DNA from: Acidobacteriota bacterium
GTDB lineage: Bacteria > Acidobacteriota > Terriglobia > Acidiferrales > UBA7541
Length of the DNA stretch: 6,999 nucleotides
Reading direction: 5' to 3'
Assembly: GCA_003224195.1 (NCBI GenBank)
Contig: QHYP01000271.1
Span: 1 to 6,999 of the forward strand
Shown here: in pieces, positions 1 to 6,816 of the stretch
Layout: the number at the start of each line of letters is the position of its first letter
Numbering within the stretch: the first letter of the stretch is position 1
The notes under the pieces: model-generated
Seen by the model: only the letters and a program-made list of their open reading frames with translations
Told to the model about the DNA's origin: nothing
Database searches by the model: none
Made by a program: the position numbers and the translations under genes

Positions 1-1334
1 CTCGCCGCCATCTGGCCGAGCGCCGCCAATCGTTCGCGCTCCGCTAGCTCGCGTTCGAGTTGCAGCTTCTCTTCGATCAGGCGGCAAAGGTCCAGGGTCG
101 CGGGCAATTGCTCGCACAAGAACTCCAGTGCGGCGGCAATCTCCCCGGATAACATCGCCCCGTGCGGCTTCACCTGTAAGACTCCGATCATGCGACCCGC
201 CTGCTCGATGGGAAACGCGCTGTGGAAGGCCGGCTTCTCGGCGGGCGGGTGTTGATCGGGCGCCTCGGGATCGAACAGCGTGAGCCCCGCTTCCGACAAC
301 TCGAACATTTCCTTGACCCCCAGCTCGACGAACGTGCGCAGCTTTTCGAGATTTCCCTGCCGGGCAACCTCACGGATCGCGCTGGTGATTCGCTGCGTGC
401 GGTCAATTTCCGTTTGCGCCGTCTCGTGAAGGCGCTTGCCCAAGAAGCGCTGCAGCGGCTCAAAAAAAATCACCAGGATGAACAATAGAATCGCAGCCGA
501 GGCCTCAGGGGGCAACATGGGTTCGAGCCAAATGCCGACGCGGCGCACAAGGCTTAGGTAGAGGAGGGCAAAAAAAGTGACGGAAATCGCGTAGACCAGA
601 TTCCTCTGCCGCCCGATCTGTAGAAAATTGAATTTCTGGACGTAGTAAATCAGCCCGCTGAGCGGCAGAATCGGGAAGAGTGCCACCCCCGTGCTGATCC
701 ACGGATCATCCGATGTGAATCGATGCCAAGGCGAAACGTGAAGCTCGAAAATGAGGAACGCGGTAACCAGTAGGCCGCTCGCCAGAACCCGGTGGAAGAT
801 TTCCTGGCGGTCGTCCGGCGCGGAGCGCGAAAAACGCATTTCCCAGACCGATGAAAAAACCAGCGCGGCTCCCAGCCAGATTCCAAAGCCGCGGCCCAGA
901 GAGTTTCCTGGCGTAAGGAAATCAAAGCCGCGCCCGCTGAGGAGAATCGGATAAACTCGCAACGCGAAATAGACAACCGGCACATAAAAGGCGGCCAGCC
1001 ACAATCGCTTTCGCGCGCGACCCCGCAAGAGTTGTCGCGTCTCGCTATATTCCAGGTGCAGGTGCACCAGGAGCGGTGGCAAGAAACACAAGCCCATACA
1101 CAGCAGGGCCCACGCAAATGCCGTCAACAGCGCGGGTGGCTGGGAGTAGTAGACTTGCGCGTTCAGCGCCAGCAGTGATCCGCCATAGAAGAAAAAAAGT
1201 GCGAGGCACAAAAAAAAGAACACCCGTTCAAAGTTGCGCTGGCGCCGATACCCGAGTATCACCACCATCCAAAAGAGCTGCAGCAGCGTTCCTGCGGTGA
1301 AGCCGATCAGCCGGACGTAGAGAAGAAAGTGCAT
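1..1334 (-). CDS. Membrane sensor histidine kinase, N-terminal part (cut by window edge)
   Basis: This frame runs without a stop from an ATG (complement of 1332-1334) to the window edge, giving 444 codons. I read it triplet by triplet. The upstream in-frame stop is at 1353-1355, and no other start codon lies between it and the ATG. Residues about 8-292 hold eight or nine hydrophobic segments (roughly 8-28, 37-57, 68-94, 110-132, 150-166, 183-199, 212-230, 246-264, 277-292). A charged linker follows, then a probable GAF-like domain at about 320-415. A short coiled-coil (about 415-435) leads into RLAALGQMAA at 435-444. That last string is typical of the start of a HisKA/DHp helix, just before the phosphoacceptor histidine, which lies outside the window. 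The inferred role is a membrane autokinase of a two-component system; its signal is unknown. The gene is divergent from groES. The Shine-Dalgarno is weak (GAGCGG). The kinase call rests on architecture and the DHp entry, because the catalytic domain is not visible. Confidence 0.82.
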   Translation of the reverse strand, partial: MHFLLYVRLIGFTAGTLLQLFWMVVILGYRRQRNFERVFFFLCLALFFFYGGSLLALNAQVYYSQPPALLTAFAWALLCMGLCFLPPLLVHLHLEYSETRQLLRGRARKRLWLAAFYVPVVYFALRVYPILLSGRGFDFLTPGNSLGRGFGIWLGAALVFSSVWEMRFSRSAPDDRQEIFHRVLASGLLVTAFLIFELHVSPWHRFTSDDPWISTGVALFPILPLSGLIYYVQKFNFLQIGRQRNLVYAISVTFFALLYLSLVRRVGIWLEPMLPPEASAAILLFILVIFFEPLQRFLGKRLHETAQTEIDRTQRITSAIREVARQGNLEKLRTFVELGVKEMFELSEAGLTLFDPEAPDQHPPAEKPAFHSAFPIEQAGRMIGVLQVKPHGAMLSGEIAAALEFLCEQLPATLDLCRLIEEKLQLERELAERERLAALGQMAA

Positions 1335-1385
1335 GGCGAGCCGCTCAGAATCTTATGCTTCTGGGTGAAGCAGTACAATTGCCAT

Positions 1386-1405
1386 GTGCAAGATTTTTCT
1401 TGCAC
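1386..1405. promoter_or_regulatory. Inverted repeat between kinase gene and groES (possible operator)
   Basis: GTGCAAGA (1386-1393), a TTTT spacer, and TCTTGCAC (1398-1405) form a perfect 8-bp dyad. With one bulged base at 1406, CAT 1383-1385 can also pair with ATG 1407-1409. The site lies 52 bp upstream of the kinase ATG and about 80 bp upstream of the groES -35 box. No coding frame explains it. It could be an operator for the kinase gene, whose weak candidate promoter on the minus strand is TTGTAC (1373-1378) and TAAGAT (1350-1355) with a 17-bp spacer. It could equally be a transcript hairpin. The dyad is seen directly; a regulatory role is inference. Confidence 0.35.
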
Positions 1406-1483
1406 CATGTAACTCCCTGAAAAGATGTGTCTTGCGCTCCATCTGGCAGAGCTTCGTTTCCTGCTTGGTTGTCACCTAAAGAC

Positions 1484-1511
1484 TTGACATGGAAGGATTT
1501 TCTGCTATATT
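1484..1511 (+). promoter_or_regulatory. groESL promoter, sigma70 type with extended -10
   Basis: A perfect -35 box TTGACA (1484-1489) is followed after 16 bp by TATATT (1506-1511). TG at 1503-1504 gives an extended -10 (TGnTATATT). The -10 box overlaps the first two bases of the CIRCE operator, so the transcription start should fall inside CIRCE, near 1518. This is the expected geometry for HrcA blocking RNA polymerase. Confidence 0.85.
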
Positions 1512-1536
1512 AGCGCTCGGCAGCGAGGAGTGCTAA
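1510..1536. promoter_or_regulatory. CIRCE operator (HrcA binding site)
   Basis: TTAGCGCTC (1510-1518), nine bases, then GAGTGCTAA (1528-1536). The CIRCE consensus is TTAGCACTC-N9-GAGTGCTAA. The spacer length is exact, the right arm is perfect, and the left arm differs at one base (G for A at 1515). CIRCE is bound by the repressor HrcA, whose folding depends on GroEL, so groESL transcription rises when unfolded protein occupies the chaperonin. hrcA itself is not in this window. Confidence 0.95.
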
Positions 1537-1590
1537 CTTCCTTCTGTGTTGCCCCAAATCAGTTAGTTCACCTATGGAGGTTCTTCGACG

Positions 1591-1911
1591 ATGGCAGTAC
1601 ACCTGACGCCGCTCCACGACCGCGTAATCGTGAAGCGCATTGAGGAGAAGGAAACCGTGAAGGGTGGCATCATCATCCCTGACACGGCCAAAGAAAAGCC
1701 CCAAGAGGGCGAAGTAATTGCCGTCGGCGCCGGCCGCCGCGAAAAGGGCGAGCTCATCCCCCTTGACGTGAAGCCCGGTGACCGCGTGCTGTTCGGCAAG
1801 TACAGCGGCAACGACATCAAAGTCGATGACCAGGAGTACCTCATCATCAAGGAGGATGAAATCCTGGCGAAACTCAGCGGCGCGGCGAAGGCCGCCGGCT
1901 CCAAGCGCTAA
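1591..1911 (+). CDS. groES: Co-chaperonin GroES (Hsp10)
   Basis: This 106-residue protein is the heptameric lid of the GroEL folding chamber in the cytoplasm. It opens with the family pattern LTPLHDRVIVKR (residues 5-16). The mobile loop (about 18-36) contains GGIIIPDTA, and the hydrophobic III at 27-29 is the part that docks on the GroEL apical domain. The roof-loop/core string VKPGDRVLFGKYSG (60-73) and the conserved EYLIIKEDEILA (82-93) follow. A short tail rich in Ala, Gly and Lys (about 96-106) extends slightly beyond the usual 95-97 residues. The start is fixed by GGAGG at 1576-1580, ten bases before the ATG. It is the first gene of the CIRCE-controlled operon, followed by groEL 105 bp downstream. 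Confidence 0.98.
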   Translation: MAVHLTPLHDRVIVKRIEEKETVKGGIIIPDTAKEKPQEGEVIAVGAGRREKGELIPLDVKPGDRVLFGKYSGNDIKVDDQEYLIIKEDEILAKLSGAAKAAGSKR

Positions 1912-1919
1912 CCCGTTCC

Positions 1920-1964
1920 GGCGGGCTCTCCCGCCAGTTTGTAGCTCGGGCCTTCGGGCCTGAG
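1920..1964 (+). promoter_or_regulatory. Two intercistronic hairpins between groES and groEL
   Basis: The first hairpin is GGCGGG (1920-1925), loop CTCT, CCCGCC (1930-1935). The second is an 8-bp stem, 1945-1952 with 1957-1964, containing one G-T pair and closed by the stable C(TTCG)G tetraloop at 1953-1956. No proper T-run follows either hairpin, so they do not look like complete terminators. They may protect or mark a processing end between the two messages, or partly attenuate groEL. The structures are read from sequence; the roles are inference. Confidence 0.5.
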
Positions 1965-2016
1965 GGTTTGTCGGCTTAAATCGCTTTACAGCCTATTTTC
2001 AGGAGGAAACACGAGC

Positions 2017-3648
<1,632 letters not shown>

Positions 3649-3650
3649 AT

Positions 3651-3673
3651 TTCGCATCCGACTAGGATGCGAA
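3651..3673. repeat. Perfect 9-bp hairpin right after groEL
   Basis: TTCGCATCC (3651-3659), loop GACTA, GGATGCGAA (3665-3673) is a perfect inverted repeat starting two bases after the groEL stop. It has no T-run, so it is not an intrinsic terminator by itself. It could protect the 3' end of the message. Confidence 0.6.
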
Positions 3674-3709
3674 CCCTGAGCGAAGTCGAAGGGCAGCGAG
3701 CCGAAGGGC
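3674..3709. repeat. REP-like repeat block downstream of groEL
   Basis: CCCTGAGCGAAGTCGAAGGG (3674-3693) has short complementary ends (CCCT/AGGG). From memory it resembles a small dispersed repeat found between genes of many GC-rich bacteria. A related unit follows directly: GCGAAGTCGAAGGGC (3680-3694) is partly repeated as GCGAGCCGAAGGGC (3696-3709). One window cannot show whether it is dispersed in this genome. Confidence 0.4.
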
Positions 3710-3733
3710 CTCTCTGCAACTTATTCAAACCAC

Positions 3734-3764
3734 AGGGCGTTCCGATTCACCGGGACGCCCTTTT
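3734..3764 (+). terminator. Rho-independent terminator of groESL
   Basis: An 11-bp stem pairs 3734-3744 with 3751-3761, with a single G-T pair (3741 with 3754). The loop is ATTCAC (3745-3750), and TTTT at 3761-3764 ends the structure. It lies 86 bp after the groEL stop and is the clearest intrinsic terminator in the window. Confidence 0.85.
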
Positions 3765-3799
3765 ACTTTACGGCCTGTACTAACTCCGCCTTGCCAGTA

Positions 3800-3821
3800 G
3801 CACAGGCACTCTTGCCTGTGC
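3800..3821. repeat. Perfect 9-bp palindrome (REP-like)
   Basis: GCACAGGCA (3800-3808), loop CTCT, TGCCTGTGC (3813-3821) is a perfect hairpin followed only by GTTTCTC. It sits between the groEL terminator and the promoter of the next gene. Short palindromes of this kind often occur as dispersed intergenic repeats in acidobacterial genomes (recollection, not tested here). Confidence 0.5.
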
Positions 3822-3838
3822 GTTTCTCAACGGACCGA

Positions 3839-3864
3839 GGGCGTCCCAATTCACCTGCGCGCCC
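3839..3864 (+). repeat. Decayed second copy of the groEL terminator
   Basis: This stretch matches 3735-3760 at 21 of 26 positions, including GGGCGT, ATTCACC and the closing CGCCC. Only the outer five pairs, GGGCG (3839-3843) with CGCCC (3860-3864), still form cleanly, because the inner stem is broken. CC and TTTC follow. It ends six bases before the candidate -35 box of the DUF47 gene. It may be a remnant of a tandem duplication of the terminator region. Confidence 0.5.
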
Positions 3865-3870
3865 CCTTTC

Positions 3871-3899
3871 TTGCCTCCTTTGCCCGCCTCCGCTATAGT
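3871..3899 (+). promoter_or_regulatory. Probable sigma70 promoter of the DUF47-pit operon
   Basis: TTGCCT (3871-3876, 4 of 6 to consensus) and TATAGT (3894-3899, 5 of 6) are 17 bp apart. The predicted start of transcription near 3906 leaves a leader of about 37 bases to the ATG at 3943. The TTG of this -35 box is also the first in-frame start codon of the open frame, which argues against using it as the translation start. No Pho-box-like direct repeat was seen. Confidence 0.6.
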
Positions 3900-3942
3900 C
3901 ATCCCGCCTCAGCGACGACTCTTCAGGGGAGAGACCAACGCG

Positions 3943-4569
3943 ATGCCGGGTCTTTTGCGGCGGTTCCTACCGCGGGAAGAAAGCTTCTTCGACCTCTTTG
4001 TTCAGCAGGCGGAGAACATCCAGGCTGGAGCGCGCGCGCTGGTTGAAATGCTCTCGCATTACACCGGCGTGCCTGAGCAGGCCACGAACATCAAGGCCCT
4101 CGAGCACAAGGGCGACGACATCGCTCACGGCCTCATCACCAAGCTCAACCAGACCTTCGTCACGCCGTTCGACCGCGAGGACATCCACGAGCTGTGCTCG
4201 AAGCTCGACGACGTACTGGATTTGATCGACGCCGCCGCCAGCCGGATGGTCCTCTACCGCGTGGACGCGGTCCGCGCCGGAACCGTTGACCTTGCGAAAA
4301 TCCTCCTCGGAACAACCGGCGAGGTCGCCTTGGCCGTCAAGGCGCTCGGCAAGCCGGATCGCGCGCTTGAGCACTGCATCGAGATCAACCGCTGCGAGAA
4401 TGAGAGCGACCGCCTGTGCCGCACGCTCATCGCGCAACTCTTCGACGAAGAGAAAGACCCGGTCCAGATCATCAAGTGGAAGGAAATCTTCGAGGTTATC
4501 GAAACGGCCGTGGACAAGTGCGAAGACGTGGCCAACGTCATCGAGGCCGTCACGTTAAAAAGCGCCTGA
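3943..4569 (+). CDS. PhoU-like DUF47 protein, putative regulator of the Pit phosphate permease
   Basis: This 208-residue soluble, all-helical protein belongs to the DUF47/PhoU-like family (about 200-220 residues), usually encoded beside PiT permeases and thought to control their activity. It begins MPGLLRRFLPREESFFDLF, the typical family N-terminus. Acidic metal-type motifs characteristic of PhoU folds are visible: EHKGDDIAH (54-62), FDREDIHELCSKLDDVLDLID (77-97, key residues D78, E79-D80, D89-D90), ENESDRLCR (152-160) and DKCEDVANVIEAV (191-203). The open frame continues 24 codons upstream to a TTG at 3871. ATG 3943 is preferred because GGGGAG lies at 3926-3931 and the upstream part overlaps the promoter and does not look like the family. 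pit follows after 200 bp. The binding of metal and the direct contact with Pit are inferred from family knowledge. Confidence 0.93.
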   Translation: MPGLLRRFLPREESFFDLFVQQAENIQAGARALVEMLSHYTGVPEQATNIKALEHKGDDIAHGLITKLNQTFVTPFDREDIHELCSKLDDVLDLIDAAASRMVLYRVDAVRAGTVDLAKILLGTTGEVALAVKALGKPDRALEHCIEINRCENESDRLCRTLIAQLFDEEKDPVQIIKWKEIFEVIETAVDKCEDVANVIEAVTLKSA

Positions 4570-4660
4570 CCTTAAATGCACATTCAGCTCTTGCACTCGC
4601 GCTCCGGCCCCGTCGTCCTTCCGAACCCGCCGAAGGCCGGTGACGAGCACCCAAGGAGGA

Positions 4661-4727
4661 GTGCGAGTCCCGGCTCCTGTCGGGACCAGCGCCCGAAGAG
4701 CGGCGCGAGCCCCGATTCTCATCGGGT
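4661..4727. repeat. Tandem pair of imperfect hairpin repeats between DUF47 gene and pit
   Basis: Two 25-base units, 4661-4685 and 4703-4727, match at 17 of 25 positions with a period of 42 bases. Each contains its own hairpin. In the first, GTCCCG (4667-4672) pairs with CGGGAC (4681-4686). In the second, CCCGAT (4711-4716) pairs with ATCGGG (4721-4726) around a TCTC loop. The differences between the units partly preserve pairing within each hairpin, which suggests the structure matters or that this is a REP-type element. There is no T-run after them, so read-through into pit is expected. They occupy the middle of the 200-bp gap between the two operon genes, which otherwise shows nothing. Confidence 0.5.
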
Positions 4728-4769
4728 GAAATCTCTCTTCCGTTTCAGCGCAGGCAGGGGCCGCTTGTC

Positions 4770-5768
4770 GTGACGAGCCTCGGCCTCGTCGGCATCATCG
4801 TAGGACTTACTCTGGCCTTCGAATTCTCGAACGGCTGGCACGACGCCGCGAACTCCATCGCCACGGTCGTTTCCACGCGCGTGCTCACTCCCTTTCGCGC
4901 CGTCTTCTGGGCCTCCTTTTGGAACTTCATCGCCGCCTTCGTTTTTGGCACTGCCGTCGCCAAAACCATCGGCGGGGGTATGGTCCGCATCGATTTGGTC
5001 AACGAGTACGTCCTCCTCGCCGGCCTTCTCGGCGCCATCACCTGGAACATGATCACGCTCGTTCTCGGCCTGCCCACCAGCTCTTCGCATGCCCTTATTG
5101 GCGGTTATGGTGGCGCCGCTTTCGCTAAAGCCGGTTTCAGGGCGATCATCTTGAGTGGCTGGACGAAGCCCGTCGTCTTCATCTTTCTCGCTCCCTTCCT
5201 CGGCCTGTTTGTTGGAATGGCCGTCACTGTGGCCACCAGCTGGCTCGTCCGCCGCCAGCGCCCGCAAAAAGTAGACAAATGGTTTCGCCGCCTCCAGCTT
5301 GTTTCCGCCGCATTCTACAGTCTCGGCCACGGCACCAACGACGCACAAAAAGGCATGGGCATCATTACGGCTGCGCTCCTCGTAGGCGGCCTCGTGAAAA
5401 CCAACCGTCCTCCTTACTGGGTTATTATTTGCTGCCACTTGGCGATGGGCGGCGGCACCATGGCCGGCGGCTGGCGCATCATCAAAACCATGGGCCAGCG
5501 CATCACCAAACTGACCCCGTTTGGCGGTTTTGCCGCGGAGACCGCCGGCGCGCTCACGCTGGCCGGCACGGCCCATTTCGGCATTCCAGTCAGCACCACG
5601 CACACGATTACCGGCGCCATCGTCGGTGTGGGCGCCGCGCACCGCCTCACCGCCGTCCATTGGGGCGTCACCCGCCGCATTGTTTGGGCCTGGATTTTGA
5701 CGATTCCCGGCGCCGCCCTCCTCGGCGCCGCCATTTTTCACAGTTTGCAGCTTTGGAGGGGCAAGTGA
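4770..5768 (+). CDS. pit: PiT-family inorganic phosphate permease
   Basis: This 332-residue integral membrane protein imports inorganic phosphate, in bacteria mostly as a neutral metal-phosphate complex driven by the proton gradient. It shows the two inverted signature halves of the PiT family (PF01384). The N-terminal half has NGWHDAANSIATVVSTRVL (21-39) and PTSSSHALIGGYGGA (102-116). The C-terminal half has SLGHGTNDAQKGMG (184-197) and GIPVSTTHTITGAIVGVGAA (271-290). About ten hydrophobic segments are spread along the protein, with a basic cytoplasmic loop at about 161-174. The length is at the short end for bacterial PiT permeases, without the long central loop of E. coli PitA. The GTG start is the first in frame, has AGGGG at 4756-4760, and gives the short N-terminus usual for the family. 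It is the second gene after the DUF47 protein, and its stop overlaps the next start. Confidence 0.96.
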   Translation: MTSLGLVGIIVGLTLAFEFSNGWHDAANSIATVVSTRVLTPFRAVFWASFWNFIAAFVFGTAVAKTIGGGMVRIDLVNEYVLLAGLLGAITWNMITLVLGLPTSSSHALIGGYGGAAFAKAGFRAIILSGWTKPVVFIFLAPFLGLFVGMAVTVATSWLVRRQRPQKVDKWFRRLQLVSAAFYSLGHGTNDAQKGMGIITAALLVGGLVKTNRPPYWVIICCHLAMGGGTMAGGWRIIKTMGQRITKLTPFGGFAAETAGALTLAGTAHFGIPVSTTHTITGAIVGVGAAHRLTAVHWGVTRRIVWAWILTIPGAALLGAAIFHSLQLWRGK

Positions 5769-6121
5769 TTTCTGGCGCTCACGTAATTGTCCACAGTAAA
5801 GATGCCGAAGCGGACCGCGCATTTTTCCGCGGCGTTCTCGGGTTCAAGTCCGTGGACGCGGGCCATGGCTGGCTGATCTTCGCCCTCCCACCGGGAGAAG
5901 CCGCGTTCCACCCGTCCGATGAAAATGGTCCCCACGAACTCTATTTCATGTGCGACGCCCTGAAAGCCGAGATGGCTTCGCTCGCGAAGAAGGGTGTTAA
6001 GTGCTCTGCGGTTCAGGAAGCACGATGGGGTTCAATTACGAAGATGCGGCTTCCCGGTGGAGGTGAGATCGGTCTTTATCAACCGAAGCATCCGACGGCC
6101 TTGGGCCTCGGCTTGAAATGA
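5765..6121 (+). CDS. Small VOC (glyoxalase/bleomycin-resistance fold) protein
   Basis: This 118-residue protein has the beta-alpha-beta-beta-beta pattern of the VOC superfamily. A first strand AHVIVHS (5-11) and helix DAEADRAFFRGVLGF (13-27) are followed by strands GWLIFALP (35-42) and HELYFMC (57-63). A second helix (about 65-77) and the closing strand string MRLPGGGEIGLYQPKHP (94-110) complete the fold. Candidate metal ligands by position are His6, His57 and Glu101, but the substrate cannot be told; GloA-like, dioxygenase-like and non-enzymatic members share this shape. The GTG start at 5765 overlaps the TGA of pit by four bases (GTGA), and GGAGGGG at 5755-5761 gives a strong ribosome site inside pit, so translation is probably coupled. 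The open frame extends far upstream, but only as a shadow of pit. Confidence 0.88.
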   Translation: MISGAHVIVHSKDAEADRAFFRGVLGFKSVDAGHGWLIFALPPGEAAFHPSDENGPHELYFMCDALKAEMASLAKKGVKCSAVQEARWGSITKMRLPGGGEIGLYQPKHPTALGLGLK

Positions 6122-6152
6122 AGCGCTCGTCAAATTCGGACACTACCTAAAA

Positions 6153-6512
6153 TCACGGGTTGCCGAAGGTTCTTGACGGGCTGCCAAGCCTCGTCATCAA
6201 TGCCGCCAGACGGGGTGAGTCTTGCTCGGTCAATGCCGTGAATTTCAGTCCCAGGCCCCCGGAAGACTTTACATGCCGCACCAGAGCCTCGGCCCTGATT
6301 GGTCCTTCCGGAACAAGAAAATCAATCTTGGCTTTCAGGCCCACCGGCTTTGCTTTTGACGTCGCGATGCACAAACCTCCGGCGCTCAGATCCCGAACGC
6401 GCGAAACATCATCACGTCCATCGCACTGCCAGTAGACCCACACGCCATCCGCTGCCTCGACGCGAGTAGTCTGCCTCCTGGAGTAGAGCGGTTGTTCTTG
6501 CGTGGTTCCCAC
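6153..6512 (-). CDS. Single-domain PilZ protein (cyclic-di-GMP receptor type)
   Basis: This 119-residue cytoplasmic protein is made almost entirely of one PilZ domain. The cyclic-di-GMP contact motifs are present: RRQTTR (12-17, fitting RxxxR) and DLSAGGL (41-47, fitting DxSxxG). The later GLGLKF (86-91) closes the beta barrel. With both motifs intact it should bind cyclic-di-GMP and act as a small receptor or adaptor; its target is unknown. The start is GTG at 6512, with an in-frame stop at 6516-6518 immediately upstream, so no longer protein is possible in this frame. The ribosome site is weak. The gene is convergent with the VOC gene, with 31 bp between their stops and no clear terminator, and divergent from the membrane protein gene at 6817. 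Confidence 0.85.
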   Translation of the reverse strand: MGTTQEQPLYSRRQTTRVEAADGVWVYWQCDGRDDVSRVRDLSAGGLCIATSKAKPVGLKAKIDFLVPEGPIRAEALVRHVKSSGGLGLKFTALTEQDSPRLAALMTRLGSPSRTFGNP

Positions 6513-6574
6513 GGATCACGTCCGGCCCTGCGGAGTTGGGCCAACACTTGAGAAAACGAACTGGGGACAGGCGT

Positions 6575-6597
6575 TGACCCCGACCTGGTCGGGGTCA
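6575..6597. repeat. Perfect 23-bp palindrome in the divergent gap
   Basis: TGACCCCGACC (6575-6585), one central T, and GGTCGGGGTCA (6587-6597) form a perfect inverted repeat with 11-bp arms. It lies 63 bp upstream of the PilZ start, in a 304-bp gap (6513-6816) that otherwise holds only the candidate promoter and ribosome site of the next gene. The nearby CTGGGGACAGGC (6561-6572) is reminiscent of REP-type elements. It may be a dispersed repeat, an operator, or a leader hairpin. Confidence 0.6.
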
Positions 6598-6759
6598 CAA
6601 GTGAAAAGAACTTGCGCACGTTAAGCCGGCGACTTGCACATAACAATCCGGGAAACACCCTAAAGAGTCCTGGGTAAAATACCGGAACGCCACGGCCGGC
6701 ATTTCCCGCCCTTGCCCGCCGCAGGAGGGCCAGCCGCCATTTTCTGCGCCTTGCACCTC

Positions 6760-6788
6760 TTGACCAGCGGCGCCTACCCTGTTGAAAT
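6760..6788 (+). promoter_or_regulatory. Weak candidate promoter for the gene at 6817
   Basis: TTGACC (6760-6765, 5 of 6 to the -35 consensus) is followed after 17 bp by TGAAAT (6783-6788, 4 of 6 to the -10 consensus). The spacing is ideal but the -10 box is poor. Transcription would begin near 6795, leaving a leader of about 22 bases that contains the ribosome site. Confidence 0.3.
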
Positions 6789-6816
6789 CGGGGTGCTTAT
6801 AGGAGAGGGCACATTC

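Noticed and set aside
650..1117. Minus-strand open frame of 155 codons inside the kinase region
   Set aside because: It is in another frame from the continuous 444-codon kinase frame, which has a coherent membrane and signalling architecture.
3871..3942. TTG-initiated extension of the DUF47 protein by 24 residues
   Set aside because: It overlaps the likely promoter and lacks a ribosome site, while ATG 3943 has one and gives the standard family N-terminus.
4576..4773. Open frame of 65 codons between the DUF47 gene and pit
   Set aside because: It reads through the hairpin repeats, has no family resemblance and no ribosome site.
5279..5764. Upstream extension of the VOC frame within pit
   Set aside because: The translated extension is rich in His, Arg and Pro and is an out-of-frame reading of pit; the strong ribosome site at 5755-5761 marks the true start at 5765.
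4719..5822. Minus-strand open frame of about 367 codons across pit
   Set aside because: Its composition (Gly, Ala, Asp, Glu, Arg rich, low in hydrophobic cores) is that of an antisense shadow of a membrane-protein gene, and pit on the other strand is unmistakable.
6122..6152. Possible bidirectional terminator between the VOC and PilZ genes
   Set aside because: No stem of useful length or T-run is visible in these 31 bases.
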